NCBI GenBank assembly: GCA_009829735.1
Contig: CM020619.1
Span: 29,662,063-29,726,062 of the forward strand
Length of the DNA stretch: 64,000 nt
Origin: Pyropia yezoensis
Lineage: Eukaryota; Rhodophyta; Bangiophyceae; Bangiales; Bangiaceae
Direction of reading: 5' to 3'
In this document: positions 1-10,899 of the stretch, piece after piece
Position numbering within the stretch: the first letter of the stretch is position 1
Layout: every line of letters begins with the position of its first letter
Translations under genes and position numbers: made by a program
Notes under the pieces: model-generated
The model's database searches: none
Told to the model about the DNA's origin: nothing
The model's input: only the letters and a program-made list of their open reading frames with translations

Positions 1-643
1 GTATTGCCGTACAGGATCTCAGTTAGTGCCAGCGGTTGTCTCAGTCGCCCGCCCTTTAGTAATCTGGTCTTGGTTGGCGCATCCCGACACGCGCCCGGCC
101 CGCCCGTGCACGCGGCCGCGTCGGAGTGTCTGGGCGACCTTATGTCAGACCCGTTTCTTCAGACAGTCACTAGCGGAAGACAGGCATTCACCGTTAGCCA
201 ACGGAAGAGTACACCGTTCGTGGACGGGATGGCCGGCACAAGTTGCCAGAAGAAATACCTACTTGGTCGGTGCCTGAGTTTGCGCATTAAAGACCAGCTC
301 GGCAGGATACCACACCATTCTCAATATTTCTCGGCGCTTCGTCCTGGGTTGAACCCTGGACCCCGCTGCCCACCGTCCGCTGCGCTTTCCTGGCAGAAGC
401 CCCCGCCCCTCGGCGTCTTTTCATCGCCTGCCACACCTCCCCCCCCCCCCCCTCGTCGGTGCTGTTCCGCACCCAGTGTTTGTCCATGGTGCACTTCCGG
501 GAGGTGCACGAGCTCTGCCTGGCACGTCGGGGCCGGCTGGCGCGGTACATCCTTTCTGACGGTGAGTACCCGTGTCCCACCGGTGGCATCCTTCCATGAG
601 CTACCTCAAGGAACTCGCTGAGGCGCTTCGTGTCATCGAGTAG
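1..643. other. No supported gene
   Basis: Open frames exist here on both strands, but they are short, overlap one another and show no recognisable domain. A poly-C run lies near 438-452. I see no RNA gene or mobile-element end. Confidence 0.4.
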
Positions 644-2978
644 TTGGGATGTGACAGCGGCGATGGTGCTTATCGGGTGGCTGTGACGACGGCGGTGGGT
701 AAGTGGGTCACTGCAGACGTGGTTCCACCCCCTCCCTCCCGGATGCAAGAGCCCGACGCTGACCACACCAGGCGCCCACTCCTGGCGGCTGTGCCCCTAT
801 CGGCGGCATCGGCCGCTCTGGCGGGCGCCCAAGGGGTTCAAGTTGGGGCCCTTCCGGCTGCAGACTCGGCGGTGGTGGACGCGTTGACGGGCGCCATGGA
901 CGACGACGGAGTACCGTTGCTTGGGGCTGCTCTCGGCGCGTTCCACGCCGCCACCACGAGTTTGAAGACGTCGACTGGAGCGTTTTGCAAGGAGATGACT
1001 GCGACAGTCAGAGCGCCTTTGAGCAGTTGCGGCTGAAGGGTGCGCGTGACGACAAGGAGGGGTGTGGGTCCGACCAAGACTAGGACGCGTGTATGGCCGA
1101 ACCGTCCTGTGGAGACTGCCCGGGTCGTGAGGAGGTGCTTGTGTCATCACTCCAGTGGGTCACGGTCCCCGATGGAGTTCACGTCCCCATGGGGGGTGTC
1201 CCTCTTCATGTGGGTGACGACCTCTTGTGGCCCCCGACGGTGGAGGCCGCCAATGAAGAAGAGATGGGAAGTGATGCGAGTGGCGCTGGGGGATTCCTGG
1301 ACGGTGCCCACCAAGAGGCCCTCTACGTCCCCCACCCCACTACGGTTGTCGTAGTGTTTTGGCCACGCATCTGGGCAGACAAGGTGTGGGCCCGGGGCGG
1401 CCTATGGGCCGCTCTCGCACGCGTGCGTGCCATGGTCTCGACCGCGACGGCAGCGGGCGCCTATGACCTTCCCGCAGCAGTGTTCAAGCTGCAGGCAGCA
1501 GTTGAAGACGCCGCGCGCCCCAGTTGTGTCGTCGGCGACGTGCAGTCCTTTGCGGTGGCCCCCATCCTGCATCTGGCGAATGTTTTGGATGACGTTCGAA
1601 CGGCCATGGCGGTATTGCGGCACCTGGTGCTCCCTCCTCCGCCGGGCATTGCTGATTCTCCCGAAGACCCGCCTCATGCGCCGCGTGGCCTGCGGCCTTG
1701 CGACGAGGCGGCGGTGGTGGCGGACCTGGCACGCTGGTTGGGCTGCCACGCGCGCCGCGAGGAGCTGGCGGTGCTGCGCAGGGTTGTATCTGAGAGCGGC
1801 CCCCCATCGATGGTGGCAGTTCGTTGGCTAGCGGCAGAATTGTCACGCAAGCGCTTCCAGGCTTTCCCCGACGGAGCGGTGGGATCATCAGCGGCTGGAG
1901 TCACTGTGGCAGCCCAGATTCACTGTGCAACGGCGGCGCGCATGGACCTTTCTGCCGCCGTCGCTGCTGTGAATGCTACCTTTCTCCCCAGCGACCTGGT
2001 GACGGACATGGCGGAGCTGTTTTGCTATGTTATGAACGGAAACGCTTCTGCTGTGCCTCCTCACGCTTCCCTGGCGCTCGTTGCTCTGGGGCGCTTGGCC
2101 GTATGCAGTCTGGTCAACGTGTCACCTGCCATGGTACCGAAGGTCACTCGTCTTTTTTCAAACCTGTTGTCGCTGGGTGACAACAATACCCTTCTATTCT
2201 GTACGAGAAGCTTTCCTGTTGCCAAGAGGCAATCGCTCTTCAGATGCTGGTCGCGGTTCTGTCTGACCCGAGCGTCCTGGCCGCAGGCACACACCGCTGG
2301 CAGTCATCGGGTAGAGATGAGGCTACTACCGTGTTTCACCCCATTGCCGCCACCTTTGTCAAGCGTGCTGCACCAGTGGTGGCTCGTCACCCTCTCCCCA
2401 CGTATTGCATCCCCCCGGCATTGTCTCCTCGCGAGGCGACCGCTGTGCAGATCCCCGGGGCTGGAGTGACCTCCTTCCTCCGTGGTCCTTCGTTGAAGCA
2501 CAAGGTTGGCCCATTTGCAGGGGAAGTTGATTCCGCAAAGGCTGCCATCGGGCGGTACGACATCAACGCCGTTCCTGTGACGCGCACCGACGGCGTGTGC
2601 GTGGTGGTGACCAAGAGCAGGCGCAAGACGGTTGAACGCGAGGCGACATATCACAACGCATTGGTAGCGGCCGTTTCCCACTTGCAGTCCTTGCTGCGAC
2701 TTAGGGCGTGTGGGCGTGACGGTACGGCAGGGCCAAGCGTTGACACTCCATGTTCGAATTCATGTTTGAGGGGGTCGGGGACTAAGACTGAGTCCGCCCT
2801 CTGCCCTGCCAGCTCCTGTTCCTCTCATGTCAAGCGCGCAACGCGCTCGACAATCTCTGCGACTGCCATCGATGGCGCTAGCAACGATGACAACAACTGC
2901 ACATCTCCGAAGACCACAGCAGTGAGCAACTCATTGGAGCCATCCCCAAGGCCGTCTAAGCATGGCCGCAACCGCTGA
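644..2978 (+). pseudogene. Unrecognised gene in several frames (fragmented or spliced)
   Basis: Three open stretches run in the same direction: 644-1036, 1093 to about 2200 and about 2181-2978. The second reads as an Ala/Val/Leu-rich protein, probably helical. Its sense appears to continue in the third after a one-base shift near 2195-2205, because the residues around 2202-2265 (YEKLSCCQEAIALQML) make a plausible helix that follows from SLGDNNTLLF in the other frame. A further plausible frame at 961-1080 ends in a TAG just before the 1093 frame opens. I recognise no family. It could be a real gene with introns, a gene with sequencing indels, or a decayed copy. The tail (about 2740-2978) is Ser/Thr-rich and low complexity. 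Confidence 0.3.
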
Positions 2979-4330
2979 CTGCTTGGCACAGTCCTCCTTT
3001 GCTGCTGCCGTTCCGTCGCTGCCCCCATCCATGAGGTTTGTCCTGTTTGTTGTTTGTTGAGCTGTTATGTCTGTGCCCAGCGAGTGGGCTTGTTGACCAT
3101 GCTTGTTCCCTCTGGAACGATTCTTTCATCAAGGTCTCCCGGCCGGCGTGGCCCAACATTGTGGCTCACTTCCTGCTCGCCATCTCACTCCAGGGGGTTA
3201 GCTGATTCTGGGCTGGCCGACCACTCTGTCATGAGCAATCGCGCGGCGGCGCAGGCGGCACAGATGGCAGTCAATGCTTCGTGTGCCACCGACGGCCCCT
3301 GTGCAAACCTCGTGCTCCTGCACAGCTTACTCTACCTCCTCCGCTGCAGACATCAGCTGGCAAGACTGCGCACATGAACAAATTAGGCATGACGTACAAT
3401 GATCAAGCATAAAAAAAATGGTTCCAAACACACCAGACGGTGGGGGTCGAGGGAAAAAGGAAAAACGCCTCGCCCCTCTGAAAGCCCCCTCCTCCCTCCC
3501 AGTAGCCACAGGGCGCCCGACTCCTCTCACCGCGCCGAGTCCGCCGCTGCCGTCGCCGCCGCCACCGCTGCCATCACCGTGGCTGGCACCACGGCCGGGA
3601 CCACCGCCGCCGCAGCCGTCACCATTACTGCCACCGCCGTCGCCACCACCACCGCCGCCCGTAACAGCTGCCGACGCCGCCGCCACCGCCGCCCTCACCA
3701 CGGCTTGCACCACGACCGGCAGTACCGCCGCCGCAGCCCATGTCGCCGCTGCTGCCCCCACTGCCGCCGCAGCCGCCACGGCCACGGCAACGGCCGTCGC
3801 TAATGGCACGGTCAGCACCACCGCCGACTCCAACACAGCCGCCACCGCGCCGATACCACGGCAACCACCATCGCCGCCAACACCACTGCCGCCGCACAGC
3901 GGCCGTAGCCGCAGACGCCACCGCTACTACAGTGGTCACCACAGGACCGGCAATCGGGAGGGAGCCAGTCCCGCACCTTAATCGATGGGCAGGATGATCC
4001 AGCCGAAGTGCGGATGGGGGTGTGCCAGCCCACCCGCCACAGGTGGACGCAGGGGGCAGGCGGCAGCCAGCTCAGGGTCATAAGGGCTAGGGGGGAGATG
4101 CCAGCCGGGGGGAAGGGGGGGCACCACATCACCATCCGGGGGCGGCGGTGGGGCGGGGGCCCCGGGCGGTGAGGGAGGTCGGAGGGGGACGATGGGCGGT
4201 GGCGGCGTCGCCGCCGCGGGCGGCGGATCACCGCCCGCCTGGGCGGACGGGAGGGGGGCGGGGGTCATTGTGGGGTAACAGGGGGCGCGAGTCGTGCAGA
4301 AAGGTAGAGGGCAGCGAGGAGGGGCGCGTG
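2979..4330. repeat. GC-rich low-complexity region with GCC/CCG triplet runs
   Basis: From about 3536 to 3960 the sequence is mostly imperfect CCG/GCC triplets, so all frames on both strands stay open and translate as Pro-, Ala- or Arg-rich peptides. From about 4050 to 4265 the plus strand is G-rich with several runs of four or more G. No domain is visible, and the long open frames are explained by composition alone. Confidence 0.6.
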
Positions 4331-4496
4331 CATGAAGGGTCCTGCAAAGAAGAAGATCCAGCTGACGGTCGTCGATGCGGCGGCTCGCAGAGCTCGAAAG
4401 GGTCGCTCATTTCATTTTGGCCGTGCATGCCAATCACTCAAGAGGAAAAACATTTCTCAAGTCCCGGTCAAATCGCAGCAGCTGAAAGATGAGGTG

Positions 4497-4544
4497 CTCG
4501 AGCACAGCGCTGTGCCGAGTTTCTCGAGCACAGCGCTGTGCCGA
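4497..4544. repeat. Two 22-bp direct repeats, each with a perfect 12-bp palindrome
   Basis: The unit CTCGAGCACAGCGCTGTGCC plus GA occurs at 4497-4518 and 4523-4544, four bases apart. Each copy contains CACAGCGCTGTG, a perfect dyad (4503-4514 and 4529-4540), 26 bp centre to centre. It could be a tandem binding site for a dimeric regulator or a short duplication. No neighbouring gene clarifies its role. Confidence 0.55.
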
Positions 4545-7500
4545 CGAGGACGGCGACGCGGATTTTGGGAAGCAAGCTTGTTTTTCACCCGCGTAACAGG
4601 TTCCGCACCCTCCCACAGCTGCCCCTAGCGCATATTTTCGGCAGAAAATCACGAGAATGCTTGCACTCACAGGCGGAGGGCCGCTACGGGCTTGCTCTCT
4701 CATACAAGAAAAGTGGCTGCGGCGTGAGCTTCACGCCCAATAGAGGCACGCACGTCGCAGTCCATCGCACCGAAAAGGGCCAGCTCACATAAGAGCGAGC
4801 AGAAGCAATTAAGCTTGCTTTTTCATTGGCTGCGCAAGCATGAGCTTGCACGTCTGACAACAGACACGTGCCATTCCGCCAATCAGGCCTAGAAGAAACG
4901 GCTGTACAAAGAAAGATCTTGCAGGAAAGCGTGCTCCACGAGCAATGTTTTCCTGTAATGGCTTGTGTACATGGCTTCGCAAGCGTTTCCCCAACAAGAG
5001 CAGGCGAGTGCAGCTCTCTCCGTGATGACGGTTTAGTGGGCAAAGCGCAAGTACCATTCATAGATATGCATAGAAGCGTGTACCAGCACCCCACGTTCGC
5101 CAACAGCCAGACACCACTGCGTAGTCCAAGAAGCAGGTCCGGGTTGCCCTCAAAAAACGTGGTCCTTTGAACGGGGATGTCGTGCAAAATACGTTCATGC
5201 ATGCCTACACTGGCAAAAGAGAAGGCGGACCGGCACGTCATCGCTATCGCCGAATCAGGTCACTCGAGCAAAGAGAAAGATTTTATTTTGCTGGTATCTG
5301 ATTCCCGTCCTGGGGGACTGAGTTTGACTCTCTCAGAGAGGCTCTCAGCCAATTAAGGTCGCCCCTCGGACCGACTCCCCGACCGATGTGCCCACTCAAG
5401 CCAAGTCGCCTTGCAGAATATCCAATCTCCACGGAAACAGCTGGACCGGCCAAGATGAATTTGAATGGGGCGGCTGACATTTATGTCACTTCAGCTCCTG
5501 AGAAGAAATAGTTGAGGCACTTTTCGGCCGTCTTTGTGGGACCTTCGAGCAACTGATAGGCACTTTCCTCCAATGGGATGCCTTGATTTTTCAACAAAGA
5601 ACTTCTTGTCTCGGTCTCGGTACCCTAGGACAGCATTGAGCAAGCGGCAACGGAGTGAGGGTTTTGCACCAACACATTTCTCCGCCACATATGTACACAT
5701 CTATTGCAGAATTCGGAATTTTGTCCCATGGGAACAAGAGCAAGGGAAATTGTAGAAGAGCAGGGGCCATGTTGGCAGCACGACTGTGCAAAGAAGCTTA
5801 CTATTGGCTATGGCCATAAAAGCCCTCGCAGCAAACGCTTATTGTTGAAAGCACTATTGTCTTTTCGTCGGATCTCGCCTGTTCTCCCTCCATCTCAGAT
5901 CATCTGCGTCAAAAACATGAAGCGCTCAGCCGGTGCCTGTTCTCCCACCGAAGTGGTCAGCAATCTCAAGAATTTCCCAGATCACACTGCTCGTAGAGCA
6001 ATGGACGCTCATGTTGCACAGCAGTCATCGGCCAGACAGGCATCATCTGAGTCATTTTATAGATCCTGTCTGTTTTTGCTCTTGTCCGCATAGAACGAAA
6101 TTGACAGAATTCAACCAAACAATAATATGACTTGTCTCAGCAACAATTTTTTTTCCAAATGAGCTTCAACTGGCAACCGTTGACCAGGACAACATATATT
6201 GCTCCAAAAGGAGAATTGAGTACAACTTTTTGAACACGAGTATATCAGTTGTGCAGTGGCGTTTCCAGACTAGCGCTCCATATGCAGACTGGACGGTTCC
6301 GGGTGAGCGCTTGGAAGTCCTTAAAAAAACGTTGAAGCAATGCTATTAGTAATCAGTTAGTCCGCTGCGCCCAACTTTGGATCGTTTGTGCTTCCACTTG
6401 GACTGAAAATATTGGCCTTCTAAGACTGAACAGGGTGGGTGCCACTCCCGGTCGAAGGGGTCTGTGGGCCACCAGAACGCGATTAAAAAGCGCAAGCGAC
6501 TGCAATGAAATACCAGTCGACCCAGAGAGGGGGGTTTTCGTTCCAAGTAGTGTTCCAAGATGTCTGTAGGGACGCCCCGACGGAATTCTGTCTTCTGTAG
6601 AGACCTCTGAGTAGGCGCTGATATCATCATGCTAACTTGGCATGGTGTGCGGAGATTCACTATCCCAAGTTCGACCCTCTTCCATTCATGAGTCGCATGA
6701 ACAACAATCATACGTGGTGCATGACGATGGAACACTCATTTGTTTTTGCTCTTACTTTTTTGAATCTGCACCACCACTGGATCGGGCTCCTCGGAAGCAA
6801 GCCCCAGAGCGTCTTTTTTGTTGTTGTTTAAGCGCAACGTACCGGACGAACACTCTCCACACAAGAGAACAAATTAATGGGATAAAACAATATAATTTTG
6901 CGCGTCGGATTGCGTGCAGACTTGCGCGCCGTATCAATCTGCAAGACTTTGCCCAACTCCGCGGACGCCACAGACACTATGACTAGAGAGAAGCTTCATT
7001 TTGAAGGCTATCGGCGTGACATCGTGAAATGTGTCATGAGGCCAGTTGGCATCGCCTCTGCAGCCACTGCTCACTCCAAATGCTTTAGGCCTAACCATCA
7101 TTACTTGGATGCGCTAGTAAGCAGTGGAGGCGGCGACGAGCTGTATTCCTCCTCTCTTTTTCGCTGCAAAGCCCTGGTCAGCTACGCACCAAGATGTTTT
7201 GCTACTAAAGGTCCATTCCATATAGCTAATCACCTGAGGAGACCCTACTTCACACCCCCCGCATGACACAGTGTATCACGGGAGCCGCCAGGTTCTTTTT
7301 TTCCTCGAGCACAGTGATTATAGGCATCATTTAGCACTATTTATCTGCCGTTTTGGTCATGGTCCCGTACGCTCAAAATTAGTTGCACTTGTACGACTCG
7401 CCGTGCGTTAGTCGCCTAGTGTATATTCTACTGACAGCATCATTTGATCCTAAAAGGACCAAATGATCCTCTTTTTCACCGCCTGTTTACTCTTATTTCC

Positions 7501-7724
7501 CGGCGTCGCCTGCTCGTTTTGACCACAGAAGTGGACTCAGCGGTGGCCGGTTACCCTCGGGCGAGCTCGAGAGTATCTCATTCAAAGGGGAACACATGGT
7601 CAGGCGAGCTTTTGTGCGCGCTTCTGCGTCCCGCCAACGGACGTGAACGGACCTCCGGTGCGCGCGGCCCCTGTCTTTCGCGGTCTCCGCGCGACGCCCT
7701 TTCTCACCCCTGCCCTCCCTGTCC
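4545..7724. other. AT-richer stretch without a recognisable gene
   Basis: By eye this stretch is clearly less GC-rich than the rest of the window. Open frames are at most about 185 codons, conflict with one another and show no family motif. I see no LTR, terminal inverted repeat or RNA gene. It may be old decayed repeat sequence. Confidence 0.4.
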
Positions 7725-7729
7725 TCTCC
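7725..7729 (+). repeat. Target-site duplication of element A (left copy)
   Basis: TCTCC lies directly outside the left LTR. The matching copy is GGAGA at 44588-44592, just outside the other LTR of element A, which is its reverse complement because that part of the scaffold is inverted. Confidence 0.85.
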
Positions 7730-8698
7730 TGTAAGGATTTGCCCCTTAAATCGCCACCCGGAACCCAGGGGATATGGACTGGGACCTCTCCTTACATGTC
7801 CGGCCCCGATAACTCCCCCCAAGACACATCAATTCCCCACTACCCTGGGCGACACCACGCTGTATCCGTGACATTTTGCGGACGTCGGCCGACCGCACGA
7901 AAGCCGCCGTCAACGCACTGTCGGAACCCTGTCATGGACGTCGAAACTCGACAACGAGGAGCGAGTGACATCGTCGACCAACCACGGGCGGACATCCCCG
8001 TCTGTGCTGCCTGAATTTTATTCTCTGCGCTGCTTGAAAGCTGGCATCAAGGACCAGTCACATGATTCACCGACACTGAGGACACCGCACATCCTCGCTG
8101 GCGGCTGAGTGCGATATGACTGGCTCGCCGGCTTTTGGATTGATTGAATTCGGCCAGCTGGTTGGTGACTGGCTGGCCGGTCAAGGAATTGATTGAATTT
8201 GGCCTTGCTGGCCCTTACAGCCAGTCGGACCTTCTGGCCGACCGGCGTGTGGAGCCGGCTGGTGGGGCGCGCTGGGCGCCATCCACGGGACCCCCTTCGT
8301 TTCGGCCAAACTGGGGCTGCACTCCTTTAGTGCGCACGCCCACCCATGCTTTGTTCTGAGAGACATGCTTTGTTTTTGGACCGTTCTGTGCCTACCGGCG
8401 GTGCGATGGGGAAACGCATGCTTTGGGGCACCTCGGGTGCCCCGACGCGAGTATATAGTGCGTGAGTGTCGGCGCCACCGGGGGAGACGAGAGGTGAACG
8501 ACAGACACAGACCAAAGACACTGTTTACCCTTTGTACCCTCGATCCCCACCGACGTCGCGCCCATCTTCTTCCCCAGACCCACCCCCGTCGAGACCACCG
8601 TCCTCTTCCCCGTGCCCCGCCGCCCCATTGGCTCGCAGGGCCCGCTGACACCCCCACGAGTACGTTGAGGGCTCCCCGGTTTTAGGTGGGTCCTCACA
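7730..8698 (+). repeat. Element A 5' LTR (969 bp)
   Basis: It begins TGTAAGG and ends CTCACA, and matches the reverse complement of 44593-45561 over the same length with a few substitutions. A TATATA box sits at 8452-8457. Directly upstream an 8-bp inverted repeat (GGGGCACC, loop TCG, GGTGCCCC; 8425-8443) could be a promoter element. TSD bases TCTCC precede it. Confidence 0.93.
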
Positions 8699-8700
8699 TG

Positions 8701-8718
8701 TGGTAGCTTCCGATTGTT
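8701..8718 (+). promoter_or_regulatory. Primer-binding site of element A
   Basis: TGGTAGCTTCCGATTGTT begins two bases after the LTR and is the complement of a tRNA 3' end finishing in CCA. The tRNA would have an acceptor 5' strand close to AGCUUCC. I cannot name the tRNA without the genome. Confidence 0.7.
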
Positions 8719-8934
8719 CGACTTTCTACCTGGCGGTGACTGCGATTCCGCGCGTGATTTGGACCTCCCTGCGATTGTGACGTCGTGTTGCCCCCTGCGT
8801 TCGGCTTGCCACGGGCATTGTAATACGAACGCAGTGGGTTCCACGAATCACACCGAAAGAATATTTCCCTGACACTGCCATCGCGCTTGATGTCACGGAA
8901 TTTTTCTTTTTGGTCAACCGATTGTTGAATCCCA

Positions 8935-9678
8935 GTGAGTTCCAAATCAGGTTCCGAATGTTCTTCCTCGGCTGTGGCGGCCGCGTCGGCACCCTCCGGC
9001 ACGACGGCCCGCAACACGGTGGCCACGTCACGTGGAAACCCTGAGACCCGCGCACCCCCGACGACCCGCGCACCCCCGACGATCCGCGGCGCTGGTACAG
9101 CGCGCGGCTCGTCGGCACGCGGCAGTCCGTCGGCACGCGGCCCCGTGGGAGGGCACCACCACCCGGGGGCACGCAGCCCCCCGGCGGGCGCCTTCTCCAC
9201 CTCCACCCAGGCGGCCCCCCCGCACCTATCCCTGCTGGGGCGGACCGCCCACAAGCCCCCCCTCTCGGGCAAGGGCAAGCGCCCTGCCTCGGCGGGCACA
9301 GCGGCCCGGACGAACCGGCGCCTGCTGCTACCCCCGTAGGAACCGGCGCGCCGTTTCATCGCGCCGCCCCCCCCGCTGATTGGGCACATTAAGCCGACCA
9401 CCGCGCGGGCGGTGGAACAGCGCGAACAGCGCCGAATCGCCAAGGCCCGCCGCATCCCACTGGGCACACACCAGTGTAAGCCCTGCGGTGTGACGTGCAA
9501 CAGCCTATCGGTGTTGCGCGACCATCGCAACTCACGTCGGCATCGCAATACTGTCAACCGCCCTTCCACTCTCCCACGCTGCGATCCCTGTGGGCGTGAA
9601 TTAAATTCGGTGGTTCAATTTGAAAGCCACTTGCGTGGCAAGGCGCACCACCGCCAGCTGGCGCGGGGCACCGATTGA
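8935..9678 (+). CDS. Leader ORF of element A with two U1/matrin-type zinc fingers
   Basis: A single frame is open from about 8935 to 9678 apart from one TAG at 9337-9339. The first part is Ser/Thr/Pro/Arg-rich. The last 88 codons (9412-9678) hold two C2H2 fingers with identical spacing, C-x2-C-x12-H-x5-H: the first starts at CKPC, the second at CDPC. This spacing is typical of U1-type/zf-met fingers, which usually bind RNA, often double-stranded. The ORF lies between the primer-binding site and gag and is not in frame with gag because a TGA ends it. No ATG is seen at 8935, so the start is unclear. The internal TAG may be a real stop or an indel effect. A role in RNA packaging or frame control is speculation. 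Confidence 0.55.
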
Positions 9679-10021
9679 CAACCTCCATTGATCTACCGCG
9701 AGAGCCCGATTTTCCCCCTCTGATCTCCCCCCCGCGTGAGAATCCGACGAGACCGACTCGGGCCCGAGCGCGGAAGCGGACCGAAGATCCGATTGCGCGC
9801 CCTCGAGCGATTTGCTTGTGATAAGATTTAACGAAATAGTGTTGCACGCTCTTGATCTCGTCACCGCGATCCCTCGGCACTTGACCAATTGTCGCGCGCC
9901 ACTACGTTGCTTGACCAAATTTCTTACACAAATCTATCCGGAGTTCGACTGGGCACTTCTTGTAAGTCCAGGTCGCTCTGTCCTGTGAAATTGTAACTCC
10001 TGGAGTTAACTCCTGGAAACG

Positions 10022-10899
10022 ATGGACCCCTCGAGTATTGCTGGCGGGACCCCGGTCATTCTGGGTCGACATCCGGCACCCCCAGTGTCGAGGCATGGAA
10101 TCAGCTTACGACATTTGTGACGCAAATGCGTGACGAGCTCGAGGCACACAAGGTGGAATTGGAAGACACGATGCAGCAGCTCGCCGAGACCAAGGCGAAA
10201 GCAGCCCGCGAGAACGAAAAACCCGCGCGGCCGAACAAGCCCGGGCTCTTCTCTGGCAAACCCGGGACCATTGAAGCGTGGTGCTCCCACATGGACTCCT
10301 ACGTCCGGCTGAGTGAACCCGCCGAAGCGTGTCGTGTCGCTTGCACCTATCTCGATGGAGAAGCGTTCAACTGGTGGCATACCTATAGTCAGACTACAGA
10401 CGCTTCGAGCTGGGACGCCTTCCGTGCTGCACTCATCCGGCGCTTCAGTCCCCTGAACAAGACGCAGGCGGCACGGGACAAGCTGCACGCATGGCGACAG
10501 ATTAAGGACGTCGGGACGTTTAACAAGACTTTCCTGAGCGTCGTCGTGGACATCCCAGACATCACTGAAGCGGAAAAGATTGACCGCTACACGCGAGGTC
10601 TGAAGCGGGACATCTGGCAGGCACTGTGCCTCAAGAACTACACTGAACTCGAGCCTCTAATGACAGACGCCCTGCGCGTAGAAGCTGCCAAGGCTGGAGC
10701 CTCGCGCTTCACGAACAACCTCAGCAGCACCTCTGGGAAGCCGTCTGCGACGGGTGTCGTCCCCATGGACATTTCCAGCATCAGGGTCGAGAAGCTCACG
10801 CCCGAGGAGCGCCAGCGCTGTATGCGCGAGGGACTCTGCCTCCGCTGTCGCGAAAAGGGGCACCTGGCAAAGGACTGCCCAAAAGGCCAGCGGAACTGA
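10022..10899 (+). CDS. gag: Element A Gag (capsid-like region and CCHC nucleocapsid)
   Basis: The product should assemble virus-like particles in the cytoplasm and package element RNA. From 10117 one clean frame of about 260 codons contains an N-terminal coiled-coil-like stretch (about residues 1-35), a Retrotrans_gag-type core with the WWHTY and F-x2-RRFSP motifs, and near the C-terminus a zinc knuckle [14 protein letters not shown]. The likely start is the ATG at 10022 (MDPSSI), which needs a one-base correction near 10060-10085 to join the main frame. The frame after 10095 already reads naturally ([10 protein letters not shown]). The gag stop at 10897-10899 follows a slippery heptamer. Confidence 0.8.
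10878..10884 (+). promoter_or_regulatory. Predicted -1 ribosomal frameshift site CCCAAAA (element A gag/pol)
   Basis: Read in the gag frame this is C-CCA-AAA, fitting the X-XXY-YYZ rule for -1 slippage. It lies four codons before the gag TGA, and a -1 shift here enters the pol frame (LKQQPSS, then VKDAPLD) exactly. I have not shown a downstream stimulatory structure. Confidence 0.65.

Noticed and set aside
4..621. 205-codon open frame at the window start
   Set aside because: Overlaps other frames on both strands, crosses a poly-C run and has no domain.
3327..3981. Long Ala-, Val- or Pro-rich frames on both strands
   Set aside because: All frames stay open because the sequence is CCG/GCC triplets.
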